Positions 35,053 through 44,500 of a stretch of 64,000 nucleotides of DNA are shown piece by piece. The stretch covers positions 54,432-118,431 of the forward strand of contig NZ_JAIBKA010000014.1 of the NCBI RefSeq assembly GCF_022603395.1, written 5' to 3'. Made by a program: the position numbers and the translations under genes. Each line of letters begins with the position of its first letter. Positions within the stretch are counted from its first letter, which is position 1. The notes below the pieces were generated by a model. That model had not been told where the DNA came from, made no database searches, and saw nothing but the letters and a program-made list of their open reading frames with translations. This DNA comes from Desulfoferrobacter suflitae. Lineage in GTDB: Bacteria; Desulfobacterota; Syntrophobacteria; Syntrophobacterales; Syntrophobacteraceae.

Positions 35053-38000
35053 ATGAGGTCATCCCTACCGAACTGGATTCATGCATTCGCCGGCAGTATT
35101 CTACACAGACGACCCCATGAGGCGCCCGCGCCGAAATTCACCTGGAGCCTCGTGGAAGATCCTGCTTCGGACATGCATTTAATTGAAATTTCTCATCAGA
35201 TATTTCGGATTGTGCGCTCGGAATCGCTGGGCTGGGGATTCTCACTCGGTCTTCTGGGCGCTCACTACGAAAAGTACTGCCAAGAGCGGTCATGGCCTGA
35301 GCCTTTGCGCCAGGTCGTGCAGAGAGAGTATGGAAAAGGCAGTTATTACACGCTGACTTTCGGCCATCCCGACATCCCGGCATCGCCGTTCACCTTTGCG
35401 ACCCTTCTGCAGGACCGAACAGGGAACCTGCATCTGATCGAAATGACCGATGAAGAAGACGAGGCCGGTTGGGGATTTTTCACGATGGCGGCGCAGCTGC
35501 TGACGGAGAGAGTAGACGACCCGGCACGTTTTGACGACTTTGGCGACTTTCTCACGCTGGGAGCCCCGTCCATTGTACAGAGGCACAGTACCGAACGACT
35601 GACAAAACACATCTCCAAGAAGGTCGTTTACGACCGCAGACTTTGCACCCATTGTCTGCGCTGCACAACGGTGTGCAACGAAATGCGCGCCATCGTAACG
35701 GACAAGGGGGCCCAGCTGCTGGGACCGAGTGAAGACTTCTGCACCAATTGCGGACTGTGCCAGAAGAGGTGTTCATTTCTTGCCGCACGGCCCAAAGAAG
35801 AGCTGGAAAAATCCAGCGATCGCCGAAGACCGGGTATCAATGAAGGAGGCCCGGCCATTCATTTGTACGGCAAACCTGCCGAAAACTATCTGAACTTGCT
35901 GAAAAACGGCAATGGTCATAAGGATGCGCAATTCCCCTATGACACAAGACCACGCCTGAAAGTCCCGCAGGAATTGTCGAACACAAGCCGCTCCCTGCCC
36001 GTTGAAGAACAGATCCAGCTTGACCCGCCCGCACGAGGGGCTTTCCCGGACAGGCGACCACTGTTGGCCACCGCGGTTCGCTGCAAACGCAGGGAAAATC
36101 GTGTGGTGCTCCTGCGTTCCCTGCTGCGCGCGGCTTTAGTGCTGCAAACCCAAAGTGGCAGAGTCGAGCTGGATATGGCTCGAACCGCCATGAAGCTCGG
36201 GCTCGACGTCGCTGCTGTGGCTCCCTCGGGCCATGGAGACACGCTCTTTCCCGTCAATGAGACCAGTAGATTATTTCATGCATTGGGACGTCCCGCAACC
36301 ATCGGTCAGTCTTTGGTAGATCTCTGGGAAGAAGGACAAATCGATCTTTTTCTGGCACCTTACGCGGACCGGATTCCCGTAGAGCTCCATCAGTTAATCA
36401 TCGAGCACACCGGCCGGCAGGGGCAAATCCTGTCGCCCCACATTCCGCAAGGATTCCCTTTGGCAAGAAATCCACTGCTGACAGATCTGGGGCCTGAGTT
36501 TTTCAAGATTTTCACCAGCCACCCGGAGCTCATGCATGCCGAAGCCGATCAGGCCCGGCAACTGCTGCAGGATATTCCACGCAATCATGCCCTCATCCAT
36601 GCCCGCTACCGCAACCTGGCCTTTGCCAGCGGGCACAGTGCCTGTCCCAGCTGCGCCGAAGCGCAAGTCCTGGCGATACCGGTCTATATGGCCATGGCCA
36701 TGAGCCTCGCCCGAAAAGAGCTACCCCGGGTCTATTTTACCTGTGAAACCGGATGTATGAGCGAAACGCTCAACAAAGTCAATGAGGTGGCACAGAAGGT
36801 GCCCGGCGGCCGTACTGTGTTCGGCGGTGGCTTTGCCCTGGGGGAAGCCCTCACCATGGCCCAGGATCACGCCGTGCGCATGGGGTATCTCAACAAAGGC
36901 AGACGCTATGTGGTCAGTCAGGGAGGCGACGGCGGCGCCGTTATCGGCCTTCCCGCATGGCTGAACGCCCTGCGACAGCAGGCATATATGATTTCCCAAC
37001 GCCATCCCAATGTCCTCCATTTCATCAACATTACCGATACGCAGGTGTATTCCAATACCGGAGGAGAGAGCTCCGCCACCTCCCTTCTGGGTATGGGCAC
37101 TTTGACCACACCGGTCGGCAAATTTCTGATTGGAAACCAGAAGATTCAGTGGAACCTCATCAACCTCGCCTGCGAATTTCCCGGTATTCTGGTCGGCTCC
37201 GGCCACAGTGCAAATCGTACAGCCATGCAGCAGTTCTGGCAACTGGCCGATCAACTGGGGCAGTCGGCAATCCGCTGGGACATCACTCCATGCCCGGAAA
37301 CCGGCAAATTTTTCGGTGAAGACCCCGACGACCTGGCAGAGATCATGGCTCATGCCGGCATGCTTCCGGAAATTGTTTTTGTGGGCCGTTTTAGAAAACG
37401 CATCACTCCTTATCATCCTGAAGAACGCGACAAGCCGTATGCCCAATGGAGCCGTACGCCCAAACCCATCACCTACTGGCTACAGCGCGATCCGCGCTAT
37501 CGGGCCCTGTTTCGCAAAAATCCCCGCACAGGCAAGCTGGAACCGAGCAACCTGACAGCCCATTATCTGATCATGCAACTGGAAAGTTACCGCGATCAAC
37601 TCAACTGGCAAATCGATCTGGAAACTCATCTGGTGTGCCAGGCGGAAGAGTGGGCGGCATCCCTGATGTCTGAACTCAAAGAGGCATGGAAGCATTACCG
37701 GTACCGCCTGGAACAATTCCCGTATGCGATGCTTTTCAACCAATCCGGAGATCTCAAGCCTGAATACGCCGTCTCCCTCGAGATGGAGCTGGTGCGCCGC
37801 ATCATGGGTTGGGACCAGCTGGCACGATACCTGGCAACACGGGAAATAACAGCGCAAAAACGGCAAAGCCAACTCGAGGAATTCATTGCCCGTCTGGGAG
37901 AACTTGAGAGGATCGCTCCCCCGAACGCGAATGAACTTCCCGCGCACGATTCAGGCAGCGGCAAGGTGGCTCAAATACTAACCGCCATCGAAGCGTTGCA

Positions 38001-41000
38001 GCAAGGTCTTCAGGAGCAGCTCGGCAAACTCAAGAAAGTTGCTGAAACCACAATCAAAAGTGATCCCATAGAAGATGAATTGTTCCACACCGCCGGAGAA
38101 AATGACCACACCCCTTTCGAGACGAGGAGAAAGAGTCTCTATGCTCTCCTGGATCGTATCATCGAGGAACGCAGCATAGCCAGACAGATGGAGCTGCAAC
38201 AGTTCCGGCTGGCGCAGCAACTGAAGCAGGATTTTTTAAAAAGCGGTGGGCTGATCAAGGAGTCCCGGCAAAGCGCTGCGAGTGAAGAACGGGACAGAAT
38301 ATTCCAGCACATTGATCAACTTGGTCCTTTTTCGGTGGGAGTGGCAAGTCTGGCCGGCGACAGAGGAATCGCCATCAACCGAATCTTTGCCAACTTTTTC
38401 ACGGCCAAAGGCGCCTGGGCTGGGATGGCCTGGCAGTTTGGCTCATCAAAACGTGGCACGCCGGTTCTTTCCGCCACTTTTGTCGACTCTAAACCGCTTC
38501 AGAGAAAAGACGCCATGTACACTTACCCGATGGCTGTCCTGCTGGTTACCAACTTCGAGGAAATGAAGAGACAGCCGGACCTGTTTTTCGGACAACTGCA
38601 TCCCGATGGATTTCTCATCATCAACAGCAACAAGTCCGGTGAGGCTTTATGGCACGAACTGGCGGGCTTTTATCCGGAAGAAATCCGTGCTGCGGCGACC
38701 GCACTTCGTGAACGGTTGTCTTCCGGTACCAGACCGGAGCATGAGGCGATTCTCGAAGAGATTGCCCGGCTTCTGTGGAACAAAACCCACGGCTCCCTGA
38801 GCGAGGAACAGCGCCGACTGGCAGGAAAGGTCCTGGCCATGGGCGGTGTCCGAATGGTCACGGTGGACATGGATGGCATTATGCAGGAAGTCACCGGCAC
38901 CTCCAAAGTGGTATCCAACCTGGTGGCCGTGGCCCCGATTTTCGAGGCCCTTCAGGAACTGGGATTCCCCTTTCGTTGGGAGCGCGACCTGCCTGTACTC
39001 ACCCAGGGTTTTCCCGCGGCGGTGATCAACAACAAGAAATTGCTCAACCAATACTACCAGGCAATGGACATGGCCAAAGCCCGGGCCGGCATAAGAAGCG
39101 CTGCAGAGCAATCCGGGGAAAAGCTTCCTCAGGAAATGCCGACCGGCTTGTCAACGGAGCTCGACTCCCGACTGCTGGAAGAGGATCCGAGTCAATACCT
39201 GATGATCATGGGCGGCACTCTGGCCGGGATGGTACTGAGCCAAATAGCCACCGGCGAGCATCCTCTCTTCTACGTGGGGTTTCCCATCACTCCGGCCGGC
39301 AATCCATTCTACGCCATGGCCGAAGCCTTCGCCAACGGACACCCGTACATCGTTGTCGATGAGGTCAATCCGTCGGAGAAAGTCGCTGCTGAAAAATTGC
39401 TCGGCATCGCACGCAACGGTGGTTTTCTGCCCGTCACATTCACCGCTTCCCAGGGCTGGCGCCTGTTCACCGAGGTAATCCCGCAATTTGTCGGAGCCCG
39501 CCTGGAAGGGCTCTTCCTCATTGCCAAGCGCGCTCTGGCCGCTCCCAATCTGAACATCGAAGAGAGCCACACGGATTTCATGAGCTTCCGTGATGACGGC
39601 GGGATCATGCTCGCCCCCAAGGGCATTCAGGAATACGTGCCGACTCTGTACCTGGCACGCCTTCTCACCCATTTTGCCAAGATACCCGTCATCGTCGCCA
39701 TCGGAGGCATCACTGACACGCATAAGATCGGGCTGGTGAAGGTTCCCTCCGATGAGCGGGTGCGTGCCTGGCTCAAAAAGGCGCTGAAAGATTTTGACTT
39801 CCTGGAACATAAGCTGATCAATGCCCAGGGAGAATTGATTGTGCACGGCCCCAGCGGCACTTCCGCCGTTTATCAGGAGACCCAGTCGGAACTCGAAAAG
39901 GCGCACCAGGCCGCAACCCGAGTTTACCCCTATGCAGTCCAGGCCGTTCGGGAACTGACCGGCATCCAGCTGGATGAGTTGGAAATCCAGTCCACTACAC
40001 CGGCGGATCACATAGAGACCCTTTTCGTCCTGCAGGGATCGCTCTACCCCAATGCAGTTGAAGCTCTCCAGGAACTTGAAGGGCAGGGCTGGAGCGGAAT
40101 GGGCTGTTTGTCCGTGCGCTGCTTCAACCCGTTTCCTGAAGGTAAACTGTTCCCATGGTTCGAAAAAGTGCAACGACTGGTGATCATGGATCGCTCCAAC
40201 AGCTTCGGATCCATTCCGCCTCTCGCCTCACGCGTACTCACATCCCTCGCCCGGTTTGATTCATTCCGGGCAAACCCGGACAAAAAACGGATTCGAATAC
40301 TGGTGGGCGGCTTGGGAGGCAGGGAAATCACGGTTCCGGAAATGCGGGAGATACTGCTTTCCACCCACTTGCTGTTTCACCCGCCTCAGGCGTGGGAAGT
40401 GCCTTTGATCCACAAGTGGCTTGCCGAGGATAAGCTGCTGCGGGCCATGCTGCAGGAGGCGGCAGCGCTGGATCTGCGCAACACCAACCGGCACACGCGG
40501 GTGCCCAAACACATGCGGCGGCCAAACGATGTGCAGCAGGAATATGAGGCACATGCAAACAGACTGGAAGGCTTCCTGGCAGCTAAAAACTATAGCATGT
40601 TACTGGCCAGCCATCATCAGGTTGAGTTCATTGGACCGAGGGAAATATTGCAGGAGACTGCCCTTTTGCAGCAGATCGTCCTGTACGTTGAAATGCGATT
40701 GGCAAGGCATGCCGTCCAAAACCAGCTGGCAGACTGGCGACACGCACTCATTCTTCTGCATTACAGCAATGATCCGCAGGACCATGAGAGTGCCCGAGCA
40801 TTCCTGGAGGAGGACGGGCGAGTAGCAAGCGATGTGTCTCACACCCTGCTCATGCATCACGGAGTCTCTCCGCAAACAGCTGCTACGGCGCAGATCGAGG
40901 GTGCACAACCAGCACCTCCTCCCCATACGACCGTCGAATCGCCCGAATTTCAAAGGGAAATAGACATCCGGCCGGACCAGACACCCTTCCGGCAGACGTT

Positions 41001-41502
41001 TGAACCCGAGGAAAAGCTGCTCATTGAAACCATTTTAAAGCAAATGGTAACACTCCAGGGTGAACAGCCATTGTTCTACAACCCGGAAGATTATCAGCAC
41101 CTGCTCATCAAACGACTGGAAAAGGAACCGCATTCAGCCCTTTATCAGTTGACCGAGCGCTGGTCGCCGGACCAGGTGGATGCCATTCTGTTCGATTTCA
41201 AAGCCTGCTATCGGGACGTCATTGACCGCACATTGCAGTGTGAAGTACTCGCCCAGCACTACGCTCCTGAACTGAGGGAATTGTTTGAAGGGGAAGGTTT
41301 GAGGAGGCTCCGGGAACTGGCGCGGAGATTGCGGGAACTGGCGCAGGAGGCACACGGAAAGGAGTTCGATAACACCGTCAGCCTCGAACTGGAGCGCTAC
41401 CTTGTGGAGCGATGCCTGCCTGCGTACCCCAAAAATCCCTGCTTCTACCTGGAATATTATCGCACTTGGGTGCAACCCGCACTGCTGGGCTTCGCCCCTT
41501 AG
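35053..41502 (+). CDS. Giant permuted 2-oxoacid:ferredoxin oxidoreductase (Fd-beta-gamma-alpha fusion)
   Basis: A 2149-residue fusion. Residues 1-195 are unrecognised. Two [4Fe-4S] sites follow at C198/C201/C204/C208 and C230/C233/C236/C240. A beta-type TPP domain spans about 500-860, with CPSC at 531-534, GDG at 625-627 and DTQVYSNTGG at 662-671, close to pyruvate:ferredoxin oxidoreductase. A coiled-coil linker (860-1085) leads to a gamma-like domain (about 1090-1290, GVASLAGDRGIAINRIF) and an alpha-like domain (about 1380-1750, GFPITPAGNPFYAM and TFTASQGWRLFTEV). A 390-residue helical tail ends the protein. Known single-chain PFORs run alpha-gamma-Fd-beta, so this order is permuted. It should oxidise a 2-oxoacid to acyl-CoA. 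Substrate unknown. Confidence 0.85.
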   Translation: MRSSLPNWIHAFAGSILHRRPHEAPAPKFTWSLVEDPASDMHLIEISHQIFRIVRSESLGWGFSLGLLGAHYEKYCQERSWPEPLRQVVQREYGKGSYYTLTFGHPDIPASPFTFATLLQDRTGNLHLIEMTDEEDEAGWGFFTMAAQLLTERVDDPARFDDFGDFLTLGAPSIVQRHSTERLTKHISKKVVYDRRLCTHCLRCTTVCNEMRAIVTDKGAQLLGPSEDFCTNCGLCQKRCSFLAARPKEELEKSSDRRRPGINEGGPAIHLYGKPAENYLNLLKNGNGHKDAQFPYDTRPRLKVPQELSNTSRSLPVEEQIQLDPPARGAFPDRRPLLATAVRCKRRENRVVLLRSLLRAALVLQTQSGRVELDMARTAMKLGLDVAAVAPSGHGDTLFPVNETSRLFHALGRPATIGQSLVDLWEEGQIDLFLAPYADRIPVELHQLIIEHTGRQGQILSPHIPQGFPLARNPLLTDLGPEFFKIFTSHPELMHAEADQARQLLQDIPRNHALIHARYRNLAFASGHSACPSCAEAQVLAIPVYMAMAMSLARKELPRVYFTCETGCMSETLNKVNEVAQKVPGGRTVFGGGFALGEALTMAQDHAVRMGYLNKGRRYVVSQGGDGGAVIGLPAWLNALRQQAYMISQRHPNVLHFINITDTQVYSNTGGESSATSLLGMGTLTTPVGKFLIGNQKIQWNLINLACEFPGILVGSGHSANRTAMQQFWQLADQLGQSAIRWDITPCPETGKFFGEDPDDLAEIMAHAGMLPEIVFVGRFRKRITPYHPEERDKPYAQWSRTPKPITYWLQRDPRYRALFRKNPRTGKLEPSNLTAHYLIMQLESYRDQLNWQIDLETHLVCQAEEWAASLMSELKEAWKHYRYRLEQFPYAMLFNQSGDLKPEYAVSLEMELVRRIMGWDQLARYLATREITAQKRQSQLEEFIARLGELERIAPPNANELPAHDSGSGKVAQILTAIEALQQGLQEQLGKLKKVAETTIKSDPIEDELFHTAGENDHTPFETRRKSLYALLDRIIEERSIARQMELQQFRLAQQLKQDFLKSGGLIKESRQSAASEERDRIFQHIDQLGPFSVGVASLAGDRGIAINRIFANFFTAKGAWAGMAWQFGSSKRGTPVLSATFVDSKPLQRKDAMYTYPMAVLLVTNFEEMKRQPDLFFGQLHPDGFLIINSNKSGEALWHELAGFYPEEIRAAATALRERLSSGTRPEHEAILEEIARLLWNKTHGSLSEEQRRLAGKVLAMGGVRMVTVDMDGIMQEVTGTSKVVSNLVAVAPIFEALQELGFPFRWERDLPVLTQGFPAAVINNKKLLNQYYQAMDMAKARAGIRSAAEQSGEKLPQEMPTGLSTELDSRLLEEDPSQYLMIMGGTLAGMVLSQIATGEHPLFYVGFPITPAGNPFYAMAEAFANGHPYIVVDEVNPSEKVAAEKLLGIARNGGFLPVTFTASQGWRLFTEVIPQFVGARLEGLFLIAKRALAAPNLNIEESHTDFMSFRDDGGIMLAPKGIQEYVPTLYLARLLTHFAKIPVIVAIGGITDTHKIGLVKVPSDERVRAWLKKALKDFDFLEHKLINAQGELIVHGPSGTSAVYQETQSELEKAHQAATRVYPYAVQAVRELTGIQLDELEIQSTTPADHIETLFVLQGSLYPNAVEALQELEGQGWSGMGCLSVRCFNPFPEGKLFPWFEKVQRLVIMDRSNSFGSIPPLASRVLTSLARFDSFRANPDKKRIRILVGGLGGREITVPEMREILLSTHLLFHPPQAWEVPLIHKWLAEDKLLRAMLQEAAALDLRNTNRHTRVPKHMRRPNDVQQEYEAHANRLEGFLAAKNYSMLLASHHQVEFIGPREILQETALLQQIVLYVEMRLARHAVQNQLADWRHALILLHYSNDPQDHESARAFLEEDGRVASDVSHTLLMHHGVSPQTAATAQIEGAQPAPPPHTTVESPEFQREIDIRPDQTPFRQTFEPEEKLLIETILKQMVTLQGEQPLFYNPEDYQHLLIKRLEKEPHSALYQLTERWSPDQVDAILFDFKACYRDVIDRTLQCEVLAQHYAPELRELFEGEGLRRLRELARRLRELAQEAHGKEFDNTVSLELERYLVERCLPAYPKNPCFYLEYYRTWVQPALLGFAP

Positions 41503-41594
41503 CTTTTCAGGCTCTGTCATAGCGGCAGAACAGGCGGGGCAGCTCACTGAACTCGACAAGAACACCGACCCTGACGCAAGAAGAGGAAACCTTC

Positions 41595-44500
41595 ATGATC
41601 GATGAGACTATCCGTTCAAAGCTATACGATCAATTGGACAGACAATATCCCATGCGCCCGAGCGGCAAACCGAAAAGCGCGCATGGCGCAATGGGGTCGA
41701 GAGAAGAACCCGTCGACTTTTCGGTGCAGTGGCAGAGCGAGGTGTTGGCCTGCAAGCAGCAACTCCTGGCGGAAATCCTCTTTCAGTTGCATACCCTGTT
41801 TGAGTTTTCGGTGGACGATGCAGAGGTCAAGCGTTTGGCTCGCGAAGCGCTTGAGAGCAACTTTGCCTTGGATGAGACATGCAGAACCAAAGGGGAATGC
41901 GACGTCTCCAGCTACGCATCCTGTTTGTTCCGTCGAGAGTGGTATGAGGCATCGTTACGCCTGCCGTTTACGGAGGCGCCGGGAAGAACCGACGCAGGTC
42001 ATGGTATGTTTCATTTCTCGGAGGCTTCCCTGCCGGCTGCCCTGCTCTCGAGCCTGCAGCATCTGGAGAGAGCCGGTTTTTTTCAGAAGAGCCGGCAAGA
42101 CATTACCGGCTGGACCAAACGCTTTCTGTTGATCGAAAGATACCACCGGCTGGACGCCATCGAGCACGAAGCCAGACTGGATCGCTACCGTCAACTGCAC
42201 TCTCACATCATCCAGGGGGAGCCTTTGCGAAACCCGGAGGATCTGAGCATCTGGCTGGAGTTTCGGATGCTTGAGGAATCCGGCTTGTCCGATGGCGGCG
42301 CCGGCATGTTGAGTCACCAACTCGCTCAGGAGCTGGACGGTCACGTTTCCCCCGAATTGCTCGCAGAAGAATCGCTGCTGGCACCATCCCTTTACGTCCT
42401 GCTCAGATGCCATCAATACTGTCTGGCCGAAACGCTGACTGAAAGCGAACAGGGACGTATCGAAAAACTGTTTGCCACCCGACGGCTGGACAGCCTGTTG
42501 GATCTCATGCGCGTGGTGCTCAACAAGACCATGGGCGAACGCACGATACCCGAGGCCGGTGCTGTTCTGGATCGGCTTCAGTCGGAGGGATTTAACATCG
42601 AACATCAGGGATTTCGTGATCCGTATGAAGCGGATCTGGTTTCGCTGGATGAAGTGGAGCGATTCGAGAGAACTCCCCTGCCCCTTTTTTTTGATTTGGA
42701 AAGTCTCACGGGGCGCATCGAAAATGATCTGGCTTTCAGCCGGCAAATCTTGACTGACTGGCACAATCGCATCATAAGAGACATAGTCAGTGAGTGTGCA
42801 GCCTACTCACAGGCCGTAGTGCAACCGTTGCCCAGGAACCGCTATATCGCAAGACTGGTCCGGTTTGCCACCGGCTGGACCATGGCCGCTCTTCCCTGGC
42901 TTCCGCAAAAGCAACCTGAAAAACTCCACGAAACAGTCCTTGGGACTCTGCCCGATCAATGTTTACGACTCCTTGTTCGACCAAGGAAAGGCTATGAACT
43001 GAAATCGCGCAACGAGCTCAAGCAATGGATCGATCGAGAAATTCAGAGCCAGTGGGACGCGCTGCAACGCATTGCACAGAGCCGACGAATTCAGGGTTAT
43101 CACGATTACACCCAGTTCACTCGCTACATTGTCTTTCAGTACCTGCGCAACGAATGCTCCAATAATCCAGCATCGCAGCTGAAGGAATCAGCTTCAGCCG
43201 TTTGCGAACGGGCAAGACCCGACTGGGTCGCAGATACTGGGAAAAAATGGGGGCTGAGCATCCAACAGGTTCATCCCCATGCCATAGAATCGGTTGAAGA
43301 TTACTGTCGCGCGGTCATCCCCTCTGAGCATATTTTGCCGCAGCTCCAGCGGGCTTTTGAAACGACCGAAAACGACCTGCAGGAGGTCTACGGTTCGATG
43401 GTCAGCGAGTTCTACCCTGCGTTCTACACTCTGCTGGTGGGCTATGGCAGACACCGGGAAGACCTTTCGCGCATTGCGGCTTCGGTCGACCACATAGGTC
43501 CGATGATAAGAGTGCTGGCTCCTCCCCTGGATGCCCTTCAGGCCGTCACCCTCGATTCTTTAAAAAAAGACCTGGCACGGCGCGGCGCGTCACTGTATCG
43601 AGCCGCCCTGCGCCCCTGCCTTCTCAATGCAGCGGAATGGAAAGCGTATCTGGCGTGGGAAGCACACCGACGGTTGGGCGGTAACATCCCGTCGTTCCTG
43701 GACCATGGGGATCTGGATGTATTTCTGGCGGAGTTGGAAAACTGCGCCGCGCAGGTGGATCTGCCGCCGCACACACTCACCCATCAATCCGTCCAAGCAA
43801 CGCTTTTGAGTCTCCTCAAGCCTGAGGAAACCACCTCAGCCATACCAGAAGATGCCCTGCAGAAAATTGTGCAACTGCTCCCTCAGCTGGATTGTGCCGC
43901 CTGCGGCCAGGTCGGCTGCCGGGAATTTGCCCGCAGTTTGCTGACCGATCGAGCGCAGCCCCAGCACTGCGTGCACCTGCAGAAACACGCTGTCTCTCAC
44001 CTCGTGGGCCTTTTGCGCCAGTTCAAAGAGACGGCCGACAACGCCGGGGAGTCCGCCAATTGGCTCGAGATCCTTTCTGATCCCAACAAATGGCAAGCCT
44101 CGGCGGAAAAGGAGTTGTTCCGAAAAGTCTTTTCCAGCGAAACACAAAAAGCTCGCCATCTGTTGATGGCCAGGCTGAAAGAATTATGGCGCAATTTTCC
44201 CACTAAGCCGCAAATATTCAAGAACCCGAGCATGATGGAATTTCATGAGAGTCTCCGGGCTTTTATGGGTCCGGAGGCGGTTGAACGCCTGCATGATGAT
44301 GAACGGGCGCACCTGATTGAACACGGTGAGGAAAGGCTCAAAGCCGAATGGCAGGCATTGAAGGATCGTCAGAACTGGTTGAACCTGCTGAATCGCAAAC
44401 GTCAGAGTCGACCGCTTTTGCAAAGGAAAGATCCTTCCTGGGTTGCAGCAGATTTTTATAAAAACACTTTCTTCCTGCACCAGTTGTGTGCAAAAGACCG

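Noticed and set aside
39151..40173. Long antisense reading frame inside the giant oxidoreductase gene (similar ones at 10861-11892 and 23122-24042)
   Set aside because: No recognisable domain and no ribosome site; these are shadows of strongly coding sequence on the other strand.
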